A stretch of DNA of 64,000 bases from assembly GCA_905250115.1 (NCBI GenBank), contig CAJNOI010000269.1, positions 1 to 64,000 of the forward strand, given 5' to 3'. The position numbers and the translations under genes were made by a program. The stretch comes from Adineta steineri. Taxonomy: Eukaryota > Rotifera > Eurotatoria > Adinetida > Adinetidae. Below, in pieces: positions 1 through 10,564 of the stretch. The notes under the pieces are model-generated. The model ran no database searches, was not told the origin of the DNA, and saw only the letters and a program-made list of their open reading frames with translations. The stretch's first letter is position 1. Every line of letters starts with the position of its first letter.

Positions 1-871
1 CATATTGTTATCTTCAGTTGTTGGTGGAATATATTTATAATCAGGATGTGTACCATGTAATCGTTTAGGTAAATTAGATGGATCAATAAATTCAAATAAT
101 TCTTCTTCATGTTTAAGAAAATGTATTTTATTTTGAATCACTGGATCAACCCAATGTTTAATAATAGCCCAACAACTATAAAATATTAATGGAGAATGAA
201 TAATAAGCGCAAGACCGAGTGATTCGGGATAATAACTTTCAAATAAATTGATAAAAAATTTGACTAATTGATAATCCATGTTATTCATACCAAAGCCATT
301 CATGTCAAGAATAGCTGTACCAGTTTCAACAGATCCTTTAAGTAATTTTTGACCTGTTTCTACTGTTAAGATACCTAATTTTTCAGTTGCTTCAATAGGA
401 AATTGATCTTTAATATGATCTTTAACATGAATATAATTTATTGGACGACCCATTTTATCATAACCCATAAAATAAGCTTTGCCACTCATTACTTCTTCTA
501 TAAGAAGTTCATTTTCACCTTTGGCTAATAATTCATCAACACCTCGTTCATGTCGCCAATTAAGAGTATCAATTAGTTGTTGAACAGCACCGTCAACATC
601 CCATTTTCTTGCACGAAGCCATCGAAGTATAAGAACATCTGGATTATCATAACCAACTGAACGAAATAATACATCTCCTTGAGATGAACCAACAATTTCA
701 TCAATAGATATTGATGATTCTTTACTAATCCTCTCTAATAATGTTATCCAACAAGTTTTAAGAGTTTCTGTTTGTGTTTTATCAAGATTATCTAATAGAA
801 CAATAATAAATAAATCGATTTTATTTTATTTTATTTTACTTACACACATGTCCAATATCATTGTGAGTCAT
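1..871 (-). CDS. CRAL-TRIO/Sec14-like lipid-transfer protein, copy 1 (3' end cut by window edge)
   Basis: Family role: CRAL-TRIO proteins bind and transfer lipids such as phosphatidylinositol in the cytosol. The visible exons are 844-871, starting with ATG on the minus strand (MTHNDIGHV), and 1-791, joined across a 52-bp GT-AG intron (792-843). The reading frame matches the complete paralogue at 32495-33662 base for base apart from about 26 substitutions in 791 exonic bases, by hand count. That is roughly 97 percent identity, with no indels seen. The CRAL-TRIO N-terminal helix region and most of the lipid-binding lobe are present; about 100 C-terminal residues lie beyond the window. The start was chosen because the 28-bp first exon, its GTAAGT donor and adjacent 5' bases are also conserved in the other copy. 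Confidence 0.88.
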
Positions 872-2170
872 TTTTGTTTTTATTTATAATTATTTGATAA
901 TATGAATAAATGTAAAATAGTTATTCTAAATATTTGTAAATTTTGGAATTAATTATGTATATTTTATTAGCCAAAGAATATATCAATATTATGAATACTT
1001 ACTTATAAACGATTTTGAATTATTTCTTGTTTATAGAAAAAAAATACAAATACCAACTTGTACGTTATAACGTATGAATCGATATTTTCGAGTAAAATCG
1101 TTTTCGTTCTATAATATGGTGTCTATTTCCTTTTTTTTCTATTGCATTATATAGAATAGCAAAAGAATCGTATCATGATGATGTAAATATTATTGCATAT
1201 CGTTCGATTAGAACGAATAGGTCAAATAAATGAGTCAAAGTAATGTGTAATAGACGTATGCTTAGCAGTTTTGTTCTGCACTACTAGTCTATATAAATAC
1301 GCAGTTACCTTTTGTGAACTATGCATACTTTGAGGATGCACTCCAGTATATTATAGTTTTTTTCTAATGAGAAAATTATTTTATGTCTGCAAAATTATTT
1401 TTTGAAGAAAATAATAAATTCTTTTGTATGTGAAATGAAAAAATTGTTTGAACTATAATTAGAATAAGAAAATAAGATTGAAGATATTCAACGAACGTTT
1501 TATATATTTTTGTATCTTTTAAGTAGAATAATTTATTGTCCAAAAAGTAATATTTTATCGCTTTTATCTATTATTATTAACAATAAAATTGTTGCGAATC
1601 ATAGTTTCATACTTGAATCAAAATATTCAGAAATAGTGATGCTTTTTTAATGATCGGCTATTCATAAAAGTGTGTATCAAAATATAATTTGCAATACTTT
1701 TGTCGTTGGTAACCAAGTGTATCGTATCCAGTTCATTAAGATAAGAATAGTACAAATCTAAAAAAAAAAGAATGACTTACTTAACAATGAAATATATTCG
1801 ATTTTACTATTCGTTGTCGACAGCATGTTAAAGAATGAAAACTATTATTGAACTTGACGAAAGACTCTTTGATTAATCATAGATTTGTTGAGATTCAAAT
1901 CTAAAAAATATCGAAGTCTATAAATTCGAGTTCAAGGTATAGACACGTTGTATTTAACTATTAACAGATTACTGTTAAGATTGCCTACGAAACGTATAGA
2001 ATGTGGTGCTTGCTGCAAAAAAAAATGACGAGAACGATGTATTGCATCCCGCGATGTGATTCATAAATACAACGAAGTAAAATTAATTTCTATTAAAAAA
2101 ACACTTAATATATATTAACATCTTATTTAAAATAAAAGTCAAGATAGAAATAGAGAGATATAAACTATTC
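872..2170. other. Intergenic, upstream flank of CRAL-TRIO copy 1
   Basis: No gene is seen. Parts of roughly 1070-1260 align in order, with substitutions and small indels, to the flank of the second copy near 33840-34050, for example around a shared GAATCGATATTTTC and around GAGTCAA-GTAA-GTGT. The duplicated unit therefore extended beyond the coding region. A short dispersed repeat lies at 1674-1722 (partner 6964-7011). Confidence 0.6.
1674..1722. repeat. Short dispersed repeat (partner at 6964-7011)
   Basis: About 48 bp containing GTATCAAAATATAATTTGCA and then a TTGTC-TTG-AAC stretch recurs in the same orientation at 6964-7011 with only a few mismatches. No coding content. It is probably a fragment of a dispersed repeat. 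Confidence 0.6.
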
Positions 2171-2197
2171 TACAATGCACTTTAATATTAATAACAT

Positions 2198-2845
2198 AAT
2201 ATTTGCGGTGATGCTTTGCCTTTACATCGTTTTTTTCTTTTATATTCTTTCTTTTTTTATAAGTCTTTCCCTCTCTCTCTTTCCTTATATATACTTGTCT
2301 CATTTGTGCTACAACATGACCGGAAATATGAAGTCTTTTGATAAAAAAAACTATAACTAAGATTGAGAAAAATCGTCGTTGAGTATGTTCTGTTTAATTA
2401 CTCTAGTTATTGTTGAGATACCTTTTTGAGAGCATGATTTAACTAAAATACGTAATTGGCATTGCCAAAACTATTGACAACAGTTCTACCGTTATATAAT
2501 TATATATTTAGTAGAAGAGACGTTAGAAATAGACATTCAACAATGCAAATAAAAATATTGATATATTGTGTATTTTATCAGAACTGATGAAAAGTATCAA
2601 TTGATAATTACAGTTTTCTTCTGTCAAACAAGATTCTTTTGCATATATTATTCAGTTCTATTTAATTATGTAATGCATTTATGTATTCGTTTACCAAGAT
2701 TAATGCAATAGCTTACGGCATCTAAAATCTTTGCTATCACAAGGGAACATACAATCTTAAGAGCGTTTGGTTTCGATGAGAAATGAATGAAATATCACAA
2801 CTCATTCATCTACAACTTCAATAAATCTGAAGAAATGGGTGAGAA
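2198..2845. repeat. Copy of a GPCR upstream region without the GPCR
   Basis: This stretch aligns over its length with 10565-11060, the 5' flank of the GPCR gene at 9536-10477. Shared landmarks in order include a pyrimidine-rich tract, a CATTTGTGCTA-AACATGACCG block, AACTATAACTA, ATGATTTAACTAAAATACGT, GCTTACGGCAT and GAATGAAATATCACAA. No GPCR reading frame lies on the promoter-proximal side here, so it looks like an orphaned or deleted paralogue's flank. The small open frame at 2175-2360 has no support as a gene. Confidence 0.65.
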
Positions 2846-2971
2846 TGTGAATGAATAGTGAGATCACAGGGACCTCCATCATTATTAATGTATCAATGCA
2901 TTTGCTTTTCTATCTTTTAAAGTTTTTTGAAAATTATTTTTAAGATATTATAAATTAATAATAAATTCTGG

Positions 2972-3415
2972 AATAGTATTAATACAAAAGTAACTGGACC
3001 TCTTTTTTTACTGAAAGCGCGTTATATAATTAAAAATATTATTTCATTAGAAATTTGGCATAAGACTATAGGTAACCGGCACTTTTACTGTAGGAACTAT
3101 GATTTTCATAAATAAAAATTCGTTCAATCTTAACAATGTAAATATTTCATGTTCAAATTCAATTAAATGTGTTTATCATGCACTCTTATATGTAATTCAG
3201 TTGATAAAATCATTCATCATCCTAAACGGTTAAATGTAAAACTTGATCTCAAAAGTATCAAAGCATTAGAGGACTTCAGAAGAAAATAGATCAATATATT
3301 TATTAGGCTTGATTTCCGCTCATTGTTACTTTAAAATCTTATAATATTGAAATATTGATGATAAAATAAGATCATACTGAAGATTTCGTGTGATAGTGGG
3401 GGTAGTCTTGTTTTA
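2972..3415. repeat. Dispersed repeat, copy A (copy B at 22556-22973)
   Basis: About 440 bp aligns collinearly and in the same orientation with 22556-22973, at perhaps 75 to 80 percent by eye. Shared blocks include ATAGTATTAATA, AAAAATATTATTTCA, TATTTATTA-GCTTGATTTC and ATAAGATCATACTGA. Copy B is cut by the N gap. No open frame is conserved, so this is a non-coding dispersed repeat or decayed element. 3416-3838 holds nothing I recognise. Confidence 0.65.
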
Positions 3416-3838
3416 ATTATTCGTTGAGCTATACAATCTTTTTAGTGCTAGTATCACGAACGTCATAGTTTCAAAATTATAAGTGTATGGAATGATTTTT
3501 AGCAAAAATCAAACTGCCTTTTCAATGATATAGTAAGAAAATTAATTTCATGGCTTTTTGTGTTGATCGAACTTTCATATGTGAGTAGAACTCAAATTAA
3601 CTCGTATGTTTTTCAGTGACTATACATGTAGAAAGAAACTTCAAATTATCTCGAAAATGATACACTTCATTATAATACGAGCTGAAAAATATATTTTCTT
3701 CTTTTGTCCCAATCAAAATACAAAAAAATATTGGAAGGTAAAGCAGCTAATCGTTCAAACAATGCACGAATGGTGTAGAGAACTGCTACAAACATGATTA
3801 AATAATCAAATTCGTACATTATAAAAAAACATGCAAAA

Positions 3839-4767
3839 TTATGCTGATGACGATTGCTGTTGAAGAATTTGTTGTATTTTTGATAAATATTCGTCAACGT
3901 TTATTTTGCCATTTGCATAATCCTGAGTTACTTGGACCATTTTTATTGCATTTTTTTCTTTTTCTTAAATGAAAAAATTTTAGAAACATACCCGATCTAA
4001 AATAAAAGTAAAAGTACTTGTTCCATATTTATCTCTTTTTCAGCCATTATTTTTTTAGAATAATCAGCTTAATGAATTTGATACGTCAATATGCAACGAA
4101 AGAAATGAGTGGTCATTAGAAAAATATCTGACTTATGTATATATATCTCATATGAATAGCCGTCAATGATGCTTTGTCATGAAAAATATATGACAGCTTA
4201 GCATAACAATAGTCGACTGACCTGACTGTCAATGAATCAACTTGACTGATGATTTATTTTGCTTCTCTTTTATTATAACATGTATTCTATAATTATAATT
4301 TATTTTACCTTAGTTATATCATGTTCAGCATATTGTATTTCATTTTGATCTGTTTCCTCCAGAAGTTTAAAGTATGTGTGAGAATTAATAAAGTTATCCT
4401 GAAAAAAAAATTCAATATAATATGATATTGGTTTTTTATTATTTTAAAATAAAGTTCGAAATCTTACTTGATTATTATCATCAGTTGCAACTTTTCGAAG
4501 ACCTTCAGTTATTGCTTTTTTTCCCAATGCAAATCTTTCAACACTTTTTCATATGTATCTTTGTGTGATGTTTCAAGACGAATCAACCAATTGTCTCTGT
4601 TCCTTCCGAATGCTTGAGGACAAATCAAACATTGATATTCACCTTGATCTGATATATATATAAACATTAATCAATTTCAAATAAAACTAGAAATTAGTAG
4701 ATATCTTACTAGTTTCAGGTATAGTATACTTTTTGAACAAATTACGAATATGTGGTTGAACACTCAT
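3839..4767 (-). pseudogene. BED-type zinc finger protein gene, disrupted
   Basis: Minus-strand model: exon 1 at 4710-4767 (ATG, MSVQPHIRNLF), exon 2 at 4468-4648, exon 3 at 4309-4398, a less certain exon 4 near 3992-4034, and a last exon at 3839-3922 ending QQQSSSA-stop. Exon 2 encodes a BED-like finger: CLICPQAF, then NWLIRLETSHKDTYEKV. In BED fingers (nucleic-acid-binding, often transposase-derived) the expected pattern is CxxC followed by two His; here only the second His remains and the first appears deleted as one codon. After HWEKK the frame runs into TAA unless one base is gained in a run of seven A at about 4520. Beyond it the frame continues cleanly to a GTAAG donor. This is either a decaying gene or a homopolymer error plus a finger variant. 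Junctions are inferred by hand; exon 4's acceptor is ambiguous. Confidence 0.5.
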
Positions 4768-4894
4768 TTTATAAAAACTGTAAACTAATCTAAAAAATAA
4801 AACAGAGATGAAACAATGATCACTACAATCATGCCATTGGTTTTGATTCTTTTGGCTTTACTTCAGTTTGAAGTTATTATTGCTACCCATGTCA

Positions 4895-5160
4895 AAGACG
4901 TACGGTAGGACACGACCAGATTCCGTGATTTTCCTGGGCATTCCGTGGGAAAACACAGGAAATTTATAGGAAAATGGAAGCAGTATTCCGGTGATCGGAT
5001 CCGGTGACGAAATCCACTCGGTTCCGTCCGGAACTGATGTCAGGAGGAAATTCCGGGCATTTTTCGGCAGGGTTCCTGACAGAAACGGTGAGTTTCCTGA
5101 GGGTTTTCACCGGAAGTTCTGGGAATACTGCTTCAGGAATCATCGTCCTGGATATATCTA
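4895..5160. repeat. GC-rich island with TTCCGG-type internal repetition
   Basis: This stretch is visibly far richer in G and C than its surroundings, with many TTCC, CCGG and GGAA words. It contains an exact 13-bp inverted pair, GAAGCAGTATTCC at 4977-4989 and its complement at 5122-5134, with a nested CCGGTGA/TCACCGG pair just inside. Both strands are open by chance for about 75 codons, but nothing recognisable is encoded. It is probably a fragment of a foreign or mobile repeat with fold-back potential. Confidence 0.55.
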
Positions 5161-5396
5161 TTTCTAAACATGATAAACATATTTTAAAAAAAGCCAATCA
5201 GATTATGCTGAGATGGTGTGCAACATGATATTATACATAAAAACAATACGAAAAAAAACGATCACAATATCGATAGAAAAGAATCAGTTAATAACGATAT
5301 ATTTTGATAACCATAGGCAGAGATTGCGATTGCAAAGACGATAAGTTTTTAATAATGATTATTTGAAGATATCATTCATTTTATTGAATGTATTGA

Positions 5397-5965
5397 CTTT
5401 AGTCGAAAGGAAAAATGTCGAATGGATAAATGTCGAATACGAAATGTCGAAAAGAAAAATGTCGAAAAGTATAAATGTCAAAAAGTAATATGTCGAAAAT
5501 AAAAAATGTCGAAAAATTCGAATATGGTTTATGAATGGGTGCGGGTATGAGCGTGGGCGAAGAAGACCCTTTAATACCCACACGCACACTCACACCCACA
5601 CGCACACTCACACCCATACCCTCACCCTCATCCAGACCCACACTCACACCCTCACCCTCACCCACACTCAAAATCTCATCCACACCCACACGCACACCCT
5701 GAACCTCACCCACACCCAAAACCTCACCCGCACCCACACCCACACTCACACCCTTGTTTGAATAAAATGATTAAAAACATATTTTTACCTATTGTTTGTT
5801 TCTGATAACAGTGACACTGCTAAGTTCTTATTCCTATCGTTTTTAACCTTTTCGACATTTTCCTTTTCGACATTTTTCCTTTCGACATTTGGCTTTTCGA
5901 CATTTTTTCTTTTCGACATTTTGCCTTTCGACATTTTGCATTTTGACATTTTTATTTTCGACTAA
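5397..5965. mobile_element. Foldback-like element: inverted arms of 15-bp repeats around a telomere-like core
   Basis: The left arm has eight units beginning GTCGA (or GTCAA) at 5402, 5417, 5432, 5446, 5461, 5477, 5492 and 5508, a period of about 15 bp. The right arm has the complementary TCGAC (or TTGAC) eight times at 5852, 5867, 5882, 5897, 5913, 5928, 5943 and 5958. The outer ends match as inverted TTTAGTCGAAA/TTTCGACTAAA. Between them lie a CACACCC/CACTCACACCC array (about 5579-5755) and about 95 bp of unique sequence. Arms built of short tandem repeats recall Drosophila FB (foldback) elements; the comparison is an inference. I found no clear target-site duplication and no transposase. 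Confidence 0.65.
5579..5755. repeat. Degenerate CCCACA-type (telomere-like) tandem array
   Basis: An almost pure C/A/T strand made of CACACCC, CACTCACACCC and CCTCACCC variants, with the G-strand on the minus strand. Bdelloid telomeres are, from memory, TGTGGG repeats, so this resembles a degenerate internal telomeric tract. His/Thr-rich and Val/Gly-rich open frames across it are translation artefacts. Confidence 0.7.
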
Positions 5966-7400
5966 ACTCATACATACCATTTTATTTACAACTGTTTCAA
6001 CTATTTTACGACAACAAGAAATAAGTAAATGATAAGTGTCGATTTTTTTTAGAAGTATTCGATAAAACTTTTATTATTCAGATTTATTTTTACTGTATAT
6101 TTCTTTTCAATAGTGTCAGAATTTCTGCATCAAATGATCTATCAATACATGATACATTAATTATCTATGTAGTCTTAAAATCTTCTATTATAAAAATACA
6201 AAATTCACTTCTAATACTAAAACGAACTACGCCATCTTTTAGTTTAAAAGAAGATAGGAAATTATCAGTTTAAAATATACTGCAAAGCAAAGATAAAGGA
6301 ACCTCATTTTAAATAACTTATTCATATTCGACTGGAAATCAAAATGGTTGATTTAAATAGTTGCAGTAAACAAATGGTAATATATGGATAACCAATATAA
6401 TAAATATTTGTTTTACTAAGAGAAAATCTTTCGTAATTTAAATACAAAGAAAGAAATCGATCATAGAGTTAACTGATAAAAATTTTCTATCGAGTGATCT
6501 TTTGTGTCCTTTATATAAATGAATTTATGAAGATGTTGCAGTTACATCTTATTGTATGTAACCTTAGTTGTTCCGATGAATGTAAGAGAAATAAAGATAT
6601 TCGTATATCTTTCATTAAAAGTTCACAAAACGAATGTTCATTAAGACATAAATATAAATTCAAAAGATCTTCTAAATTCATCTACAAATATCATTGAATT
6701 TGTTTAATTATAAATCTCTTTTTTCATTTCGTTAAATTTGTAAAAAATTGAACTGAAGAATTCTAGTATGACAATAAAATATTAGCTAGCTGTTATTGAA
6801 TAGTCAAAAATATATTGAGTATTTTTATTCGATTACTTTGATTTCTTAAATAACTTTAAAATTTGTTTGACCGAATAATCAACCCAATAGACTTCAGTCT
6901 CGTACATGAAACATTTTTTTGAAAAAATTGTCTTTTTTTATAATCAGCTAATCATTGAAGTATGTATCAAAATATAATTTGCAATACTCTTGTCATTGAC
7001 AACTAGGTATATCCGAGTACGGGTACGAGTACTCACTCTTCGACTATGAGTCTGAGTCTGAGTACTGACCTACGAGTGCGAATATTTTACCTAGCTCTGA
7101 TTTTATTCAAGAAGAAAATCATAAACAATGTTGATGATCATAACGAACAAGCTTTTTTATAATAGAAAAAACCAATCCATCACTACCAAAATAATATTCA
7201 ATTATTTAAGTGTACTATTTATTTACAGAATATTGTCTCAACATAATTTCATTAGGTTTTCAATAATATTATGTATTTTTATTGTTATTTTGACAACACT
7301 TTATTTTTTAAAAAAATTTTTTCACATGACAAGAATAATCTGACAAGAAAGAAAAGAATCAAACACACTACTACGATATACAAATGTGCAAGACAATTTT
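5966..7400. other. Intergenic
   Basis: No supported gene. It contains the second copy of the short repeat (6964-7011). At about 7014-7085 there is a patch rich in GAGTAC/GTACTC and GAGTCTGAGT words with local self-complementarity. Small open frames at 6494 and 7128 are AT-rich and have no recognisable features. Confidence 0.5.
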
Positions 7401-8357
7401 TTAGTTCTGGCGAGTTTTTAATGTTGTTGTTCCAACTATGTTCGATGGCTTTTTTACACGAAGTAATAGTTTCAACATCCATTTCTTGAAATCAGGAAGT
7501 AATCCAAGACACATCCACGGTAGTAATAAACAGATTAAATATGTGAGATCTGATACAATGTATTCCTCAATTCCATATAAATAATCTGATGCATTTATCT
7601 GTTGCATAATACCAATAATGACATTCGGCAACCATGTTAGCAGATAAAGACTTGAGATACTGATCAATTGTAATGTCATATGTCTTTGTTTTGACCATGA
7701 TACAGTTCGTTGTCGACGATGTTTTTGTCTAATTACTCTTATGACAAGTATCACATTGCCCAAAATGATGGCAATAATCGGTAGTCCAGTATTCACTATC
7801 CAATCATATCCAGCTAATATCTCATTATCTGAAAGATAACAGATAGTATCACCACATGCATTTAATGTAAAGTTCCATTGTGCTTCATCACATGAATACA
7901 AAATGATAGTGCCCAAATAAAAAACAACTGGATAAATAATGCAGAACAGAAGTGGTAAATAATATAGAAGATAACGTTTGAAACGTATATGTAATAGATT
8001 TGGTTGAAAGATCAGTGTGTGTCGTTGAATAGATATAACAGCTACTAAAAATTCATTGGCAGCATCAAGAGTCGACTCAATGTACATCCACGTTTTACAA
8101 TATGTGCCTGTTGCTGGACTAACACGATTGAGACGAAGGAAATGCAGAAGCATTGGTATATTAAGTGATAACTGAGTAAAATTAACCACAAATAAGATTA
8201 ATAAAGCTTGATTTTGTAGTTTATTTAGATAACGACGATTAGTAATGAAGAAGAGAAAAATGAGAAGAAAAAGAATAATGGCTAAAATTTCTAAGATGAG
8301 AATAACAAAAAATTTGATACTATGAATAAGATGTCCATTATTTGCTAGTGTGTCCAT
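7401..8357 (-). CDS. Rhodopsin-like GPCR, divergent (tandem copy 1)
   Basis: Protein of 318 residues with seven hydrophobic segments, intronless. The start is the ATG at 8357 (MDTLANNGHL), because the upstream in-frame extension begins only with TTG. TM1 is about residues 15-39. The conserved TM3 cysteine is C87 (GTYCKTW), which would pair with a Cys in the second extracellular loop (CDEAQWNFTLNACG). The DRY position reads Q111-R112-H113, so the acidic residue is replaced while Arg is kept. TM6 has LTWLP, a CWxP-like motif, and TM7 has LLPWMCLGLLPDF in place of NPxxY. It acts as a plasma-membrane receptor of unknown ligand. Its closest visible relative is the neighbouring gene at 9536-10477 in the same orientation, so this is a tandem duplication. 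The family assignment is firm; the ligand is unknown. Confidence 0.88.
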   Translation of the reverse strand: MDTLANNGHLIHSIKFFVILILEILAIILFLLIFLFFITNRRYLNKLQNQALLILFVVNFTQLSLNIPMLLHFLRLNRVSPATGTYCKTWMYIESTLDAANEFLVAVISIQRHTLIFQPNLLHIRFKRYLLYYLPLLFCIIYPVVFYLGTIILYSCDEAQWNFTLNACGDTICYLSDNEILAGYDWIVNTGLPIIAIILGNVILVIRVIRQKHRRQRTVSWSKQRHMTLQLISISSLYLLTWLPNVIIGIMQQINASDYLYGIEEYIVSDLTYLICLLLPWMCLGLLPDFKKWMLKLLLRVKKPSNIVGTTTLKTRQN

Positions 8358-8499
8358 CTTGTTAGTAGTTAGCTGTAGAGTCAAAAAGAAAACAGTAGTA
8401 TGCTTCTTGGAGTAATTTTATGACAATAATAAAATCTCATTTCTGATATGTTCGCTTTTCACTATTTTTTCTTTATCTCTCTTTATTATCTTTTCTTAA

Positions 8500-8516
8500 C
8501 TCTATATATAGATTTG
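8500..8516 (-). promoter_or_regulatory. Candidate TATA element for GPCR copy 1
   Basis: CTATATATAG lies about 150 bp upstream of the chosen ATG, next to a pyrimidine-rich tract and a TTGTCTC block. The same arrangement, CTATATATAG followed by TTGCCTC, recurs upstream of GPCR copy 2. The conserved position in two paralogous flanks suggests a core promoter. This is inference. Confidence 0.35.
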
Positions 8517-9535
8517 TCTCTTGGTTGGCGGAAACTAGACTTTACAAAGTTTAATATGTTAATGATTCTCATTAATATATAAAATATAATAATATTCTGC
8601 CAGGCATTTTATCTTATTCTTTGAATAAGACAAAATTAATTAACAAAGGAGAATAGTTGATATCATGCCTATTGACAATAATATTAAAACTCATTAGGCT
8701 TGATATCTAAGAAAAACACATAATGAAAACAATGAATTACTCTATAACTGTTATATGAACTAAATGGAAAACGTCTATAAATAAATATTATTTTATGTTA
8801 TTATAAAAATGACCCATATATTTTGCGAAGACGAGTTCCTTATTTCTTATAATAGAATTAATTTAAATATATATCAGATTTTGTTAGAAGAAATACTAAT
8901 TCCAGTATTGCTTCAATACATGTCATACAAAGACGACTGAAGTTGATGCTATTAATATTTGAAAAAAAATCAGTATACATCGAGGTATATATAGGAACTA
9001 CTGACAATACTAAAGGGCAATGAGATTATAGATGTTTTAGAAGAATGAATTATTTGATTGGAATTTTTGTTTAAAACTATAAAAATATATATTTCTTTAA
9101 TATATTTGTATTTAATATTTCCTTTGAAGTGATCGAAAAGTATTGTTGTTTAGTTTTTCGACTCTCTCGTAATCAATATTGATTGTTATTCGTATGATAT
9201 CAAGTCACTAGATTATACATTTCATAGACAATATTCATTATTTACATCTACGTGTTTTTTTTCTTACAAAAATACATATCAAAATCAAAATATCTATCGT
9301 GTTGTATTTATTTAAGTCATAAAACGATTGACATTAAGATGTCACTACTGTAATTGAATAGTGAGTATCGATATTACAGCAAATTTTTTATACTATCGAC
9401 TAGGTGACATTCATATTTATCAATGCAAACAGTATATACATATGATTAAATATTTCTTTCTATTTACTACAATACATAAAATTTATTGTGTTCATAAAAC
9501 AATTATATGGATAATACATTATGTAGGTATAGTTC
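8517..9535. other. Intergenic between the two tandem GPCR genes
   Basis: AT-rich sequence with no recognisable gene or RNA. The short open frame at 9361-9546 overlaps the 3' end of the next gene on the other strand and is not supported. Confidence 0.5.
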
Positions 9536-10477
9536 TTAGATCGTAGGTCTAATAGTATTTTGTCGAGTTGTGATATGCTGGACTCGTCTTAATATCCATT
9601 TATGAAAGTCAGGAAGTAATCCAAGAGACATCCATGGAAGTGTTAGACAAACTAAATATGTAAGATCTGATATAAAATTTTCTTCGATTCCATATAAATA
9701 ATTCGATGGATTTATCTGTTGAATTATACCAGTAATAATAGTAGGTAACCATGTTAACAAATAAAGACTTGATATACTAACTAGTTGCAATGTCATACGT
9801 CTTTGTTTCGCCCATGAAATAGTTTTTTGTCTACGAGATTTTTGTTTAACAACTCTTACGATGAGTAATAAATTGGCCAACATTATAATAATGATTGGTG
9901 AACCACTATTCACTATCCAATCATATGTAGCCAGTACTTCACTACCTGAGAGAAAACAAATTGTATCACCACACATGTTTAATGTGAAGTTCCATTGTGC
10001 AGGATCACATGGATAAAATACAACAGCACCCATATAAAAAATAACAGGATACATAATGCAACATAGAAGTGGTAAATAGTATAGAAGATAACATTTGAAA
10101 CGTGTACGAAATAGATTTGGTCGAAAGACGAGTGTGTGTCGTTGAATAGATATGACAGCTACTAAATAATTGTTTACTGCTTCGAGAGTGAATTCAACAT
10201 ACATCCAAGTTTTGCAATATGCACCTGTTGCTGGACTAATAACATGGAGACGAAGAAAATGTACGACCATGGGTATATTAATTAATAGTTGAATAAAATT
10301 AACAATGAATAAAATTAATAGTGCTTGATATTGTAGTTTCCGTAGTTGATTGCGATTAGTAGCAAAGAATGTAAAAATGAATACAAAAAGAATAATTGCT
10401 GGAATTAGTAAGAAAAGAATTATGAAGAATTTGACATGATAGATAAGATCTTGATCGGTTCTTGTTATGACTAGCAT
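9536..10477 (-). CDS. Rhodopsin-like GPCR, divergent (tandem copy 2)
   Basis: A single-exon 313-residue seven-TM receptor starting at an ATG (MLVITRTDQD). It aligns end to end with the gene at 7401-8357, with most positions identical or conservative. TM1 is about 14-39, the TM3 Cys is C88 (GAYCKTW), and the DRY position is Q112-R113-H114. It shares an ECL2 pattern CDPAQWNFTLNMCGD, LTWLP in TM6 and LTLPWMSLGLLPDF in TM7. Both proteins end with a TRQN motif near the C-terminus. The shared QRH makes this a property of the subfamily rather than a chance mutation. It is likely a plasma-membrane receptor; ligand unknown. Its 5' flank has been copied to 2198-2845 without the coding part. Confidence 0.88.
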   Translation of the reverse strand: MLVITRTDQDLIYHVKFFIILFLLIPAIILFVFIFTFFATNRNQLRKLQYQALLILFIVNFIQLLINIPMVVHFLRLHVISPATGAYCKTWMYVEFTLEAVNNYLVAVISIQRHTLVFRPNLFRTRFKCYLLYYLPLLCCIMYPVIFYMGAVVFYPCDPAQWNFTLNMCGDTICFLSGSEVLATYDWIVNSGSPIIIIMLANLLLIVRVVKQKSRRQKTISWAKQRRMTLQLVSISSLYLLTWLPTIITGIIQQINPSNYLYGIEENFISDLTYLVCLTLPWMSLGLLPDFHKWILRRVQHITTRQNTIRPTI

Positions 10478-10564
10478 CTTGTTGAAAATAAAAGTTGAGA
10501 TAGCAATGAGAGGTAAAAACTATTTTGTAATATTCTCTAACAGTAAGAATATTATTCTCAGGGT

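Noticed and set aside
5399..5761. Open frames of His-Thr and Val-Gly repeats on both strands
   Set aside because: Direct translation of the CCCACA-type array and of the 15-bp repeats; no start context or conserved content.
5402..5962. Regular 15-bp repeats considered as a CRISPR array
   Set aside because: Units are short and AT-rich, with no distinct spacers, and are mirrored on both sides. The genome is eukaryotic, so foldback arms fit better.
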